Positions 43,201 to 58,200 of a stretch of 64,000 bases of DNA are shown here, one piece after another (position 1 is the first letter of the stretch; the number at the start of each line of letters is the position of its first letter). Source of the DNA: Acanthornis magna (Eukaryota > Chordata > Aves > Passeriformes > Acanthizidae); assembly GCA_036785705.1 (NCBI GenBank), contig JAWUZG010000032.1:11922001-11986000 (forward strand), read 5' to 3'. The notes under the pieces are model-generated. The model worked only from the letters and a program-made list of their open reading frames with translations. It made no database searches and was not told where the DNA came from. Position numbers and translations under genes: made by a program.

Positions 43201-46200
43201 CAATCTCAGTAAGATATATGAATCCAGAAAGGAAACGAAAAAAAAAAGCGGACAAAACTAGGAAAAGAGAGCTGAGAAGGAAGTGAGAGCAGAGGGTATG
43301 AGCTGGGCTATGTGGCCCTTTATCATTAAGTAGTTTAAAAGGAAGATTTGTACTGGATATTGCAGCTTGTGCCTGCAGGAGCTAACTGGGCTGAGAGTTT
43401 TCTTCTGCAGCCACTTCATGCTCTATGCTAGATGATCAGTGACACTAAATTCAGTGAAAAATGAGGATTGCATTTGTTATAGGTGTACTGGAAATCTCAG
43501 ACAGACACTGGGGTATGCTTCAGTGGTAGAAATGAATCCATCTGAGCTGTTCACTTAGAACCCCTCTATAATTCTATGGCTATTTCCTGCTTTGAATTTT
43601 TGCCTAGTGAGTTTTAGCATGCACAATTTCCCTTTGCTATATACAATGTGCCTGTTGGTTTGATATGTCCTTTGCTCCTGGAGTCCGAGTGTGTGCACAT
43701 GTAAACTCCAGCAAGCAGAGCTTGGCCTGAGCATTTGGCTGGGGTGAGCATTAATGCATACCTGCATACTGTGTTGTATTTTCTGTTTTCATTTCATTTG
43801 GTTTACAGAAATAATGCACGCAAGTATTTTTAAAAGTCCTTCCTTATGAAATTTTTCACCTTAAAGTCAGCCCTTTGCAGCTGCTGACTCGATACATATT
43901 TTGGACTGTCAGTTCCCATCCATGTTTTAGTTTGGTAGAACATCACTACCACTAGATGGCTCTCAGTTTCACAATAAAGAGGAATTTGCTTACATTACCT
44001 TAATTTGCTACACAGGTTGGGGTTTTTTTGTGTTTGCTCTCTGAAATGAAAACACATCAGGCTTTGAAACACCTGTATGGGAATATACTGGCATTGCAAA
44101 AACAATTTCATCTATTTTGACTCTATATTAGTGCTTATAAGCCTTGAAAGAGCAGCTTTCTCAACAAACTGTCTGTAATAACGTTTTCTTGAATTAATGT
44201 TGAAATACCACATCAGTAAAGCATATCAGATGAAGATGAAAGATTTAAAAATTTTTCTTTGTTTACATTTTAGGAACTTTCTCATTTTAATTTTTATTTA
44301 ATGAAAATTTATTCCTAAAGCAGGGAACGTGTGGCAGCCCAAAATTCACTCTTTATATACTGAGCTAATTTAATACTTTGTTCATCAAAACGTCAGTTTA
44401 TCATGGCGGTATTCGAAAGATTGAATACTGTGATTTTGTTAACTTTCTTTACCACAAACTACCTATGCTTTTAGTGGCCACAAAGATATATGTAAAATTA
44501 AAACTGGTTAGAAACTGCCTGCATGAGTTGTAAATGGATTTTTGTCTGGAATTGTCAGAGATCTGTGCACAAAAAGACAGCTTAACCAAAAATCTTAGAG
44601 GCATCTGCATGCCTTCGCTATCATTCTTCTCTATGACAATGAAATGAAATTCACCCTTGAAATAATTAGCAGAGCCTGAAAATAGATACAGGCTTCAATT
44701 TTATAAAACAGCATTGTTTTTAAAACTACTAAGCTTTTGACATTAGAATAATGTCTAGATATGTAGTTACTGACTTTCTACTGTTCAACAAAGACTACAA
44801 ACTTATTTGAAAGGTATTAAATCCAGAGGAATTCTAGAATTACAAATCTATGGAATACTACATAAAGGCATGCTCTGATTAGTATCTGTCAAATCCAGTT
44901 ATTCCTAGAAATTGTCTCCTTTTGTTTTGAACACTGTATCCCTTTAAGAAAGATTTAATGATGCTCTAAACCATGGTTTGCTTACAACATTGCAAGAATC
45001 ATCAGAAGTTATGTTTCCATACTCCAGTGCAAGATTTGCATGCCACACCTGCAGATTGCACATGAGCATTTCTTATACCTGTCTTCACCCAGCCCTTACT
45101 CTAGAGATTCGCTGTGTTTGGCTCTGAAAAGCACTTGGTGAACACGCACAGCCAACAGCTCCACCCAGCTTTTCATTACAGTATGAAAATACATCTGCAG
45201 ATAATTTACAACGCCTTTTTTGTCTTATTACTCCCTATCACTGGGGGGCTATTGCTAATAGGGTTATTTCCAAGACAGTCGTACTTCTGACGCTGTAACA
45301 GTCTGAAAAAGATTGTCTGCTCGGTTTTGATTTTGCACATGCATTAGTAATGCAATCTTACCTGGCTCAATATCCAAGGAATAGCTGTCAATCTCCAAAT
45401 TGAGGCGTTGGGCTGCAGCATCACAGAAATCTTCCAAAACACAGTGTACTGCTTCTGTGATATTGTATGGCACTGTCCTGGCAAATTTCATTTTGCTGTT
45501 CACAATCACACTTCCGTTCCTGAAGTTAAGAATTTCCAAGTGCTTAAAACCCGTGAGGTTGGACTGAAGGTATGGAAGTAGCTGCAAAACAGAGATTTGC
45601 CTTTATTTTAACTTACTGTCAGTGTCTACCTGCTATTAATTTCTCTTATAATCAATTTTCATTATCAAGTACACACATCACAGATTTATTTCCCTGAGTA
45701 TAATACAATTGTTAAACTCCACCAACAGATTAACTTTTCTGTTTAGCAGTATCTTCTTCTGGATTTCTGCACCTTTCTCAATAATACATTGAGATGGATG
45801 GGCAGCAATTTCTCCTGTAATAAATGCATAGCAGCTGGGGAGTTTATTCATCTGGAAGAGAAAAAAAATTACCTCACTCAAAAGCCGACTTTAATTATTT
45901 TCAAACATTCAATCCAGGCAGGTTAGGGCATAGTGTAATAGGCATGATACTGAGCTACCCTGTGCCCTATTGTACCCACAGAGAAAATCCATATCTAATC
46001 ACAGTCTATGCTATGATATATTTTTAAAGACCTATTTTTAAATGCAGCGAGCAGATACAAGCCTTTGATATTATCAACACTGCTATACTGTTGACGTGGA
46101 TCTAAGAAAAAGCCAAATAAATTACATTCCAGGCACATATCTGGGTTCTCTTGAGCAAATATAAACTTCCATCACTGACTTCATAAACTCTGTCTTCATA

Positions 46201-49200
46201 TTGTAAGAGCATCCCAGGCTTAAGAGCATCCCTTAAAATACATCTTATCAGATTGAATTGTAGTGGGCTTCAGCATTGTTAAAATGCTGTGCACTTCAGT
46301 GTATTCCTTTAAACTGCACCCAGCTACCACATATGTTGTTCAAGTTGATTTTCACCCACCAATTGCATGAACTGTTGTTCTAGTGCTTTGTATTCTGTCG
46401 AACTCCTGTTGAAGAGGTCATCGGAGAAGTGCATGTTGGTGACCCTCAGGCTGAAGAAAACCACGAGCTCTTTGCCTTTGGCTGCAGTTGTCATGGAGCT
46501 GGTGGTTACATACTTCAGCACCGGAGCTGGGGTGGTTTCTGCAGGCTCAGTGGTCAGCACTGAGATAAAGCCACTGCCCTGCTCCCCTTCGTCCAGCGCT
46601 GCCGTGCCCATGGCGCCGATGTGGTCCAGCTCGGCAGCGATGTCCTGCACTCCCAGCCCGGTGACATCCGGAGGAATGCCCTCAGCGGCTGGCGCTGGGG
46701 AATGTGGCAATTCAAGGGACTGCTCGATGATCTCCGAGGGGCTGTAGGATGGGCTGGTGGCTGCAGGCAGCGGTGCTATTGATGGCAGTACATCTGTGAT
46801 GACAGCTCCAGGACCAGTAAAGAAAGGCAACGTTTCGTAAGTGCTGGCTGTAACAAAAATGTCATCGCCTGAGGATTCTGGTCCTTCCATGATCTTAACT
46901 GCTGCAGGAAAACAGAGTAAAACCAAATTAGCTATGCTGAAAAGCAAGCATAAAACATTGAGCATGGAAAAAACCATGTATTCGATATTTCCACTGAAAC
47001 ATTTTTAACAACAAGATTTAACAGTATCTAAATATGAAAATGTTAATTCTGTCACCAAGGAAGGACTACTGGAATAAAATACCTCATACACATTTGAGTG
47101 ATGGGATTTCTGCAGGTTCTGTGTTTAATAGTTATGCTTGGTAAGTATTTCCTGAGCCTCTAAAGCACATTCTTGTTCTGAAGCTACATAATCACACTGT
47201 CAGTTTATATTGTCTGAAAGAGGAAATCGGAGCTTTGAGCTGTCTTCTTGGAACACTCATGTGCTAGAGTCATTCTGTTCTCCTCTGCGAGAAGTTAAAG
47301 CCATTATTTGCCAGTAATCATAAAATGTGATTACAAAAAGCAGTACAGCCCCCCCCGAGATGCAAACTGAGTTAATTTACCCAAAGGACAACAGCACCAA
47401 TGAAAACAAATTCAAACCTTAAGAAGCCATCTACTGCACCTGAAGCAGAACTTTTATGATGTCCCCATTGGGATTTGGCATAGATCTAGGACATGTGATA
47501 ACACTAGCTGAAATACAAGTCTAAAGTGTCAGGAATGGAACTCTTTGAATTTGGCTTGCAGCTACCTGGCCACAATGACCTCACAATAATGATGGCCTCC
47601 AACAACAGCCATCTGCCCAAACTTTGGTGATTTCCAGTGGTAAAACATTCCTCATGTAGAACTTTTAGCAGGCAAAATCACTTATTGGCTGTTAGGAAAG
47701 AGATTTTTCTCCAACTAATGAACTCTCCCTACATGCTAATTTCTCCCAGTGGCCAATGAAAATACGAAAGGAGAGCAAACTTTTGCATTGGGAATATCCT
47801 TGACTGAAGGAGGTGGCAGCTGTCCTGGCCTTGGCACAGGTGTTGTGCATGGATATTCTTTGTAATCCCTTTCTGTTTCCTTGTTTCTAAATGAGCACCC
47901 TAGTATTTCATTAAAAACTTCAGATGCTCTTCTGTTGCCATGTCCTCAGGTTTCTTGTGTCATTAAGGATACGGACAGATTAGAAAAGCAAAGCCCAGTG
48001 ATGTTCTCTGTTTACAAAGCTCTTGCTATTACTCGTTATGCTGATAAGGAGTGAGAGTCACTTATCAGTTAAGAGAACTCAGAACAGCTTTGCTAGCATT
48101 AGTGCTTGAGGCATTAATGCAGGATGATCTACTGACGGGATGAGCCTGCAGCTCCACAGACATTTCCCTCAGCATGGGAGCACACGCTCGAGCATATGAT
48201 TGTATGGCATTTGTTAGGCAGATTGTATTTTTGAAAGATAACTACAGGAGAAAGGTGTACTGAAGGGGCTTTGAAATTGCAGCAAATTTGAAGCAGATAT
48301 ATGTAACCATATACATATGGCATACTTGGCATATAGCTGTGTATATACACACATATGGTCTATACATAGATTATATAGGTCTTCTGGCATCCTCTTATTA
48401 CAAGCAAAGTAACTTAGCAGGCCTTGAGGGCATACTGAGATGATCTCTGAGCATGTATCACCTGTTTTCATAAGCTGCCAGTTCCAGCGCTCACTGTGTC
48501 TCCAGCTGAAAGAGACAGCAAATGACCCAACAGTTTGTGTTGGCTCCTGTTAGTAAATGGGCACACATCAAAGGCTGCTGGGCACCTGCTGTGGCACAGC
48601 ACCAGTCCCAAACCCAGGAAAAACTGACCTGCTCTTTGTCTAACGGGTGTCATGTTTCTGCTGCAAGACTTGCCTACAAAGGTGACATGTTGAAATCAGC
48701 AACAAAATGATTTGCAGCTGTTTTTACCAACATTTTCCTCCGCCTACACGAGACTTCGATAAAATTCAGTCCTAAGAAGTTAAGAACTATGAATGAAACA
48801 AAAAAGACCTAGACATTTCATAGAATGATGAGGATCATCACAGGATGGTTTGGGTTAGAAGGGACCCTAAAAATTATCTAGTCCAACCCCTGCCATGGGG
48901 AGGGACACCTTCCACTAGACCAGCTTGCTCAGGGCTCCATTGAACCTGTCTTGAACACTTCCAGAGATGGGGCATCCACAACTTCTCTGAGCAACCTGCT
49001 CCAGAGCCTCACCATTCTCACAGTAAAAAATTTCTTCCTTATATCTAACCTAAATCTACCCTCTTTCAGTGTAAAGCCATTCTCCCTTGTCCTGTCACTA
49101 CATTTTTTTGTAAAAGATCCCTGTCCTGCTTTCTTGTAGGCTCCCAAGAGGTACTGGAATGCTGCTGTAAGGTGTCCCTGGAGCCTTCTCTTCTGCAGGC

Positions 49201-52200
49201 TCAACAACTCCAGCTCTCTCAGCCTGTTTCCACAGGAGAGATGCTCCTGCCCTCTGACCATGACCCTCCTCTGGACTCTGTCCAGCAGGCCCATGTCTTC
49301 CTTTTGTTGGGGGGACCCAGAGCTGAGCTAAGTGCTCTGGTGGATTGTGACAAGAGTGGAGTTTGGAAAATAATTACCTCCCTTGACCTACTACTCACTG
49401 ATATGAGAAACAAAACCTCAACCCTTTGCATTTAAAATGTTGGGTTTATATACAACATCAATATATATTGATTTTCAGACTAGATGTAAAGAAGACACTT
49501 TTTTTTATTATAAGAGTAGTGAAACACTGGAACATGCTGCCCAGAGAGATGGTGGATGCTCATCCCTGGAAACATTGAAGGTCAGATTGGATGGGACTCT
49601 GAGCAACCTAATCTAGTTGAAGGTGTTCTTGCTCATTGTAAAGGGGCTGGACTAGATGGCCTTTAAAGGTCACTTCCAATCCAAATTATTCTATGAATCT
49701 ATGCGCACATAAAAATATGTATTACATTTTGCAACAGAACACAAAATACACTTACATTGTTCATCATAAAAGAATTATTTTTACATCAGAAGACAATTAT
49801 TTTATGAAACTTCTACAAGTACAAACTCTGAAGATTTAGACACTCAATCTCAGCATATTTAATTTCAGCATAAAGTTTGGTCTACAGCATTATCATTTAG
49901 GTGTAGGGCACAAAATAAGACACTGAAACAATATATACTCCCAGAGTAACCACATTGAAGGTTAAAAAATACCATGGAATTAAAGGCTGATGTCCGCAAT
50001 AAAAACCACAACTCAAACTCTCAGCCACCGCTTATCCTCCCACAAAGTTGTTCACTGAACTCCCCAAATGTTTTTGTACTCTGTGACCAAGGCAGGACAG
50101 TATTGTACTGAGAGTGTTATATCTGAAATTAAACACCTGTTGGCAAAGATGTGAGAACACTAAATTAAGAGGCAATTTCCTGGGCACATGATGTATTAAA
50201 TCTTTGTAAAAGGAGTTTTAAATGCAAGCATTTATTCCCTGCTGAGGAATGAAATACATAGATTTGACTTATCAGAAAAAATCAACTGCCATTTCAACAA
50301 CTTTATTTTAGATACCTAATTACTTGGTCCTCATATTTTTTTAAATGAGGAAAACCCTTCTAATTGACCATGAATAAGGAGTAATTGTTTGGAAAAGGTC
50401 AAATTGTCATGAGACATTTTCCTATTGGGTTTGCATTAATGAGCAGGCCCAGAATGTTATACATTAAGAGGTCCTGGCATTTCCTTTCATTCATTAGCAT
50501 AATAAGCACTGACAAATTTTCCAAGTCTGCTGGTGGATAGTCTGTATATGTTCTGTATATGAAAGTTACAGTGTTACAATATCTATGTATATATTTGCAT
50601 ACTTTCTGGCTGAAGAAAATAATCAAGAAGGGAAAAGTGTGCAGTTAAGAGACTGGTTCATAATACAGGGTAAGAATCCACCTTGTGTGCAGCTCTGCTG
50701 ATACCAATACCAGATGGATGCAGAAAGTAGCTGCATTCAAATTTACATATTTTGTTGGTGACTGAAATGTCACTAAATCCCTGGATGCAGCACTGCTGTG
50801 TACAGACAAAGTGCTGAATTTATGTTTGAGGCCTTTAATTTTTAACTAGGGCACAAGTAATATGAGGATTAAGGGAATTAAGAGGAGAGGATAATTAACT
50901 TAATGTGTCACAAGTGTCTCCCAACACATAATTAATGATTGCATTCATCTTCCTAAGTGTAGAACCAATCCAAAAAGAGCCAGAATTATTGAAGGCTGTC
51001 ATTCTGTCTGTTATACGAACCCTCCAGGAGCCAGGTTCAGTGTCCAGTGAAATCAACAGAACTCCTTCTCCACTGATTCCACCGAGCCTCAGTTCACTGG
51101 GAATGCACCCCATCTCTCCTCCATCTCCAGTCCTAAACTTTCTTTTCTGTCTTAACTTTTTTCCCTTAGCATTCACATGGAATTTTTGAGTAGTCTAACT
51201 TTTCATAGGACAGCCTGAGATTGCAGCTCTAGCTCCACTGCTCGCTCCACTGCTGTGATGTTCCGTATAACTCATAGAAGCCTTCATTTTATTTTGAAAA
51301 TTTTCATACCTCGCAGCTGTGCTTCATTATCAATGTTCTCGGCATGAAAGATGCAAATAAATTTCATTCTCACATGATGTCACAAGAAGAATATTTTGTA
51401 TCTTAATAAAATACCGCTTAGTAATGGTAATCTTCCCTCATTATTGTCAGAGCTACTCACTTCTACCTGACACTCTGAAAACCTAAAGGGTAAGATAAAA
51501 TCTGTGGAATCAAGACCTGAACCTCTAACGCACTACAGAATTCAGGGCATGAAGCAACCAAAATTTACTAATCCTGTCTCTGTTCATTACAAAGGAATCT
51601 TACAAGGATGCTTCTTTAGCTGGGCTCCACAGTGGCATCAAGGCCAACCTTCTGCTCAGTACCAACCAGACAACCCTGTTTTACTGACTTCCCTGCTAGA
51701 GCAGTAATTTGTCCAGGGCAAAAGACTGTGTGTTTGATTTGGGATGTTTGCTCCCAAACTGAGTTATGACATTGCCCTCATCTCATTGGGATCTTTACCG
51801 TGATTTCTTTTTTGGAGGTCAGTAATATTATTTACTTCTGCAATGATTTAAGTAATAAAAAGCAAAGAACTGTTCACTTGTTCCTCAAAGATGCATAAAG
51901 ATTAGGAGCAAGCCATTAAGAACAAAGACAAGCTCTGACTACTTTTATTGCTCTGCAACTCTTCCCTCATAGCAGCCAAGTCACCCTGAGAGCAGCAGTG
52001 ATGCAGCTCACTGCAGTCTGACTGTCCATAAACTCCTCACTGATGCAAGTTAGCCAGTGTTACTCAACTCACACAACGTTTCAGTACAGAGAAAGAATTC
52101 TCTTTACATGATGTCTGATGGTTAGTATTTTGCTTGATCCATCTGTCATTGGGAAACCGAATCTCCCCTAGACTGTATGGAAGTCAGCCATTTGCAGGAG

Positions 52201-55200
52201 TGAGTCACATCTCCCTTTAGCAGTTTCATTTTTGGTCACTGTACCTGTAAGAGCCCTCTGGAATATCAGTTTCTTGTGGGATTACAATATCATGATTATA
52301 ATTTTCACATGCATTGGCCATAGCATGGCTGAAAAATAGTAATTCAGCTTGCCATTTGCTGTTTTATTAAGGACTTCTGTTACTTCTATTACAAATTTTC
52401 TGGAAAAACCTATTTCTGCAAAGATTTGAAACAATGAAATCAGTACCTTTAATATTGAAAAAATTTTTTCATGTTCAAGTTAATAATTTAAGTACAACAG
52501 GTAGAAATACAATAGATAAAATATTAATTGAGCAATCTTACTTTTTAGACTGGTGTCAAATTAATATGCTGAGAAACCTGATGCTGAACCATAACGATTG
52601 TCTTTGGCATTCTCCTGTTTCAGCAGTTTTAGAGGATTATGCATTTCAGAAACACTAAAGTAGTTTAAACCATACAGGAGTAGCTGGTGTTTAAACCATA
52701 CCCAAAATTCTGAAGAGAATACAAGAATATTATACAGGGAGGTGAGGTGTATAATCAGATAGCTTGTATGGACAGGAGGTCAGTGGTAGGTTATTTCCAT
52801 AATGTGATAGGTCACTTTTATCATTTACAGAACCTTTACCTCATCTGCTACTGAGATTGCCAGATAAAATGACATACTACTGCTCAAACACTCTAAAAGT
52901 CACTTTTCTGAGTAAAGATCTTACTAAAAAATGGCACAACCAAGATTAAAATGCTAAGGGGATTTGTAAGTACATTTACAATGAAAACACATTAAAAAAT
53001 GCAAGGGATACTATGGCTATTATGTATTGTGAGCTATTTTGTATTGAAGTTCTGCGCTATTTGCTACCATAGTAATATCATATATCTTATCTTAAATAAA
53101 ATATATCATAAACAAGCAAGGTGCCATGCTAATCTTGGAGGTCTGGACTTAATTGGTACTTACATCAATGCATGAAATAGAGAAGCAAAATCAAGCAGGA
53201 GTGAATTTGCAAATAGGAAAGCACTTCTACAAAAGAATAGAATGAAAGCTGAATAAAAAAAATCTCCCTTAAAGCAATAGCTTCAGGAGGATTTAATAGC
53301 TCTTATTGTTGAACGTTCTCAATTAAATTTGAAAAATTTCTTTCAGGTGTTTAAAATAATGAATTCTATGTGAAAACAGACTGGACTTTACAGACACCTG
53401 GAAACATAAAGCAACATCAATCTAAATGTTGCAAACACTTCTGCATGACACTGCAACAATTTTAGAGTACCCCAAACAGAGAACTTGGAATACTCTTCTT
53501 GATTTATTTTACTTTAGAATGTTTGGAAACAAAATCTGACAGGTTCTAGAACTTATCCCTCAGAACTTAAAGTACTCTCCAAAACCTTGCCCATTTTCTC
53601 TATTTTTCTCAAGTGTGCAACGGGAAAAAATCAGAGCAAATTTTTGTAGATGATGGGACCATCAGACAGTTTTGTGGTATTGAAGTTTATTAGTTTACAA
53701 AATGATAAAAACAAAAAAACAAAATAGAAGTCACGTGATATAAATTCAAGTAATGTGTTGACCAAGGACCTAAAACAGAAAAGACAAACATGAAATTAGA
53801 AAGTTAAAACCAGTGATTCTCTTAAAATCCCATCATCAGATGAGCACTTTAAGCCTTGCCAAGTGAATACATTTTGGGTTTTTTTTCCCCGTACTATATA
53901 GTCACTTGTATGAGAAAACAATTAATGGAATGAAAGTCATAGAATGAGGAGTATTTTGTTCTTCTAAACTGTGCCTTGGATGTAGGCAGTCTGGTTTTTC
54001 TCAAAGTTTTGAAATGGAACAAGTCACTCTGTGAGAGAGAATGTTTCCTTGTAGGAATACATCTCAGTCTTATTGATATTGATAATGCCTTTGGGGTAGA
54101 TGCAATTTTGGGATTGTTCTCACATAAAATGTTTGGATTAAGGTACATGAGTTTCGTTTAACTTTCCAAATTGTTGTTTAGTACCGGTGACAATACAAAA
54201 ATGAAACTGTTACTTGAAGTGCTCATAGAATTTACAGATATATTGGGAAACCAAAAATAAGAAAAACATAACTAGTAAGCTCTCCATGAAATACTGTCCT
54301 CCCTCCACATGAAAGAACTATTAAGTATTGCTATCACTAACCTTGCACTAGTTTTGAAAGGACTTGTTAATTAGAGGGAAAAAAACTGGACAACAGGGGA
54401 AAATAATTATTATTTTTTGTAACTGTAGCTGATGCTGAACCTATTCTCTTCTTCTCTTCCACCCTACCATGTATCACCATTGAAATTGTCTGTCTTGATG
54501 CTTTCAGGCATGCATTCTCCTCAGGCCACGCTACTTTTTTTATTTTTGAATATTGTAGTATCATGTAGTTTTGTAGTATCATGTAGGCACATTGTGAAGT
54601 TCTTCGAGATTTATTCAGCACAATTTTGATTTTTATTGTTTCACTTTGAAGTGTCAGTTAGTGTCTGACTCTGAAATGGTGGATAAGATATAGGGATAGA
54701 TAGGCATAGATATAGAATAGGGATGAGAATGGAATTTTGGACTTAATTATCTAACACAAGTTTAACCAGGGCTTCAGGCATTGCTCTAGAGGACATATAC
54801 ATTTAGGAGAAAGGACTGAAATGTTACAGTATTTTTCCAAATTTGTTCTTTTTGATCTCTAGAAAAATAAATTTAAAAATTACTTTTCTTTTGGAAGATA
54901 GACCTTAGGAACTGAAATCCCCAGCTATGAAGATGCCATTCATGAATAATAATTTTTGTTTTCTCTGTCAGTCCCTGGCAGGCTTCTCAGTGGCAACAAT
55001 TCTCTGCTCCAACTCTGCTTGAAAACCCATTATTCTGAACTGCATGGCAATAAAGATGGTTAATAAAGGAAGGTTTGACCCTGTATAAAATTTTGACTGT
55101 AAAACTCTTGTTATTGGCACCACTATTCTACAAGTATTGTATAAAACAATAATTTAATTTTAAAAAGTCTACCAGCTGGGGAAGAATGCATGAGAAGCTT

Positions 55201-58200
55201 AAACATGTAAATGCAGTAAAATGAATAAGAAATGAAATCTTTTGCATCCAGGCTTGGTTTAATCATGTTCTTACTGATGCATGTAATGATCTTACCATTC
55301 TACAGAATGGAAGTGAAACTTCTGCCTCCTTCTAATTTATACCTGCATATCATGGCTTGAAATTTAATTTAGTCCTTTCTGCTACAGAACTTTATAGAAA
55401 GTTTAATTGAGAGAGAAATGTTAAAGACTTATTGGAAAAAAATTGCATGTTATCTTCAACCAGAAGTCAGAAATTATTTGCACATTTTAATTAAAAAAAG
55501 AAAAAAGTATATGACACCCCTGACAGGAGTTTAAGTTGTAAATTTTCATAAACACAAATCACATTAAATTTAGTATAAACATTATTGAAAATATGTCTCT
55601 ATTTAAGATTTTTATGTATTTTTGTTTGCTAGCTTTGAATACTATAGCATTTTTCAAAGTGACTAACAAGCAGCTTAAATTGTTAGCTTAAATTTTAGCA
55701 TCAGTGCTCCCTATGTAAGGTGTCTCAAATGGCTGAGAAGATCAAAGTTGGAAGGCCAAGCCCTCTCTGTAGACAGAGACACAAAATTCCATTGAGATAT
55801 GGAGCCGATGATGGAGCAGAGAAGATTCAGAGCACCCAAGTTACATCTTCTCTGTAACAGCTCAATGCAGGAGGCATGAGTTTTTCTCTAATGAGGAACA
55901 GACTAAGAAAATTTCCAGGCTGAGGTCAAATGGACTCTCTTATGCTGGAAGGATACTGAATTCTCCAAAGAGAGGAGAGTCATAATTTAGAAAGTCAAAG
56001 GTTTAGTACCATTTGATCCTAACACATTATTTCTCAAAACCAGCATTTCTAGCAAGACCAAGGATTTTTAATAAGTGAGGGAAACAAATTATTTAGGGCA
56101 TGCTAGTCTCAGCAGTGCCACTTTGCCTGATATTTGTTCTAACTGGACTGCATGACAAGTAAACTTCATTAGTTTCATTCATTTATGACATGGCAAAGGT
56201 TAACTTTACGCTCCCAGCACAGAAGTCTGTATTATTTATTTTACAATATCTTTCTGATTACATTACTGCAAAGGTCAGGGGTTTTAAATTAATTTTATTC
56301 AGGATATTAATATATTAAAATTATTTGTGATACTGGCTCTTCAAATTCTGAACTTATTTCTGCCTTTTATATTCCCTTTTTATTAGACAATTAGAATTAT
56401 TCTCGTCATGTCTAAAGACAGTAAGTCAAATAAGTTTTAGCTCTTAGTTCTAAAGAAAATGAATTTTCTGGAACAAAGTGGGATTAGACCACATGCAGCA
56501 ACACATATATGACCCTCCTGGAGGGAGAGCTCTTTCATGAACTGTAACAAAAAGGAAGAGATATGGGTGGATTGTAGGTGTGACTACAAAGTGTGATTGA
56601 ACAAGTGGTGGAGCACTGAGGTCTATCTTCCTGCTATTTTTATAGCTGCAGAAGGAGGTGTTATATTTTTTCATTATACAAGTGGCTCAGAAGATTTGCA
56701 TCTGGATAAGCAAATTTCTTAGCAGCAATATAAATTGTTTTCTGGACTTCACACAGTCATTTCAATGAGTCATTGGAATTACCAATTGAGTTTAAAGAAA
56801 ATTATCACTTGTTTTGGTGCATTTGTATTGTGTATTTGGGTGGTCATGAACAAGAAATAAGATTTGAAGGAGGTAAAGTTTAAGGTTAAAGCAAAACAGA
56901 AGTGGTTGGATAGCTTAATAATTTAAACAAGTCATGTGTTATATTGGAAAAATAGTGCTTGCTTTCTCCAAACTTTTCTGCTTGCCTTAGTCATATCATT
57001 TCAGCTTTTTAAGTATGTTTTGAAGACATGATGTAGATTTTATTTTATTTAGATTGCTCCTGCTGTTCCCAGCATGGAGAGATCTGGGTAGAATGTTATC
57101 ATTAAATTCTCACCAGATGCTAATAACTTCTTCTAATATGTTGAGGATTCTTCTGGAATACTCTGAGTAGGCAATTCTAACTGATCAAAACTTTTCCTTC
57201 CATCCAACATATCCTAATATGGGCCTCCTGAAACTCTTCTATTCAGCCTCATCTTCAATTCATAGGCAATTTTCAGACTACTCAATATTGTATATAGTGC
57301 TTGAGAAAATGACATAGACCTACCTGTTCACTTCTGCAGACTCCACACAACCTTCACAAAAACCATTCTTTGCACATCTGAAGCAGCAAGGGACAAGTGG
57401 AAGGGCACAGAGAGACACTGATGGGGAAAAATGCAAGAAAATCCTGTCAGTTTATGATCAAAGAAAACGTAAGGAAAACATAAAGAAATGCAAGAAAACA
57501 GAAGAGTTCTTACCCTCTATATCCATCCATATGAAAAAAAAAGGTGATGAGAATTCCTGGCACAAAGAATGGGTGGATTCCAATCCTGGGAAGATCCAGA
57601 GAGGCTCTTGCAAGGAACAATGGGGTTTTCTTTTCTGTGACAATGTTGGTTATGCCAAATAGAAAATTGTGCTAAGCAAAGACAGTGCTTAGGAAGATGA
57701 AGATGATTCAGAGGCAGAAAGAATTCCCAAACATGCAGAAATTGGGGTTTTTTTTCTAGAGATTACTTGGAAATAAGACTGAGTGAAGAGTGTGCCACCT
57801 AATTAACTTTTGGGTAGTAGGAAAATATTAAAGGGGACAACTCACAGCAGGTTTGTGTGAACACGAGAGTAATTATGCCAATAATTAATGAGGTTTTTAT
57901 CAGTTACACATACAGAGATGTGACCATCATGTACTCCTTATCAATGTTCTTTTCTCACAGAAAAAAACCCTGCAATAAACCCTTCAGAGTCTCTTTCCCT
58001 CAGACTCTTTCTTGGGAGCCTGAGGGTGACCCAGGCTGGTCAAACTGAGATGCAGTACAACTGAGTAGCTGAAGGATTTTACTGCTTGCTTTATTTTGTT
58101 CTGCAATAACTTCTCCAGAAATAATGGCTCCTCCATGACGGCCAGGATTTTGGGATAAACATTTACCTAGACTGTACAATTTGTTAGTAGCTGCAATTAA

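Noticed and set aside
45678..45881. - strand ORF between the two SEA exons
   Set aside because: SEA sequence joins directly from QFMQL at 46360 to LLPYL at 45581, as in human IMPG1; this stretch is intron.
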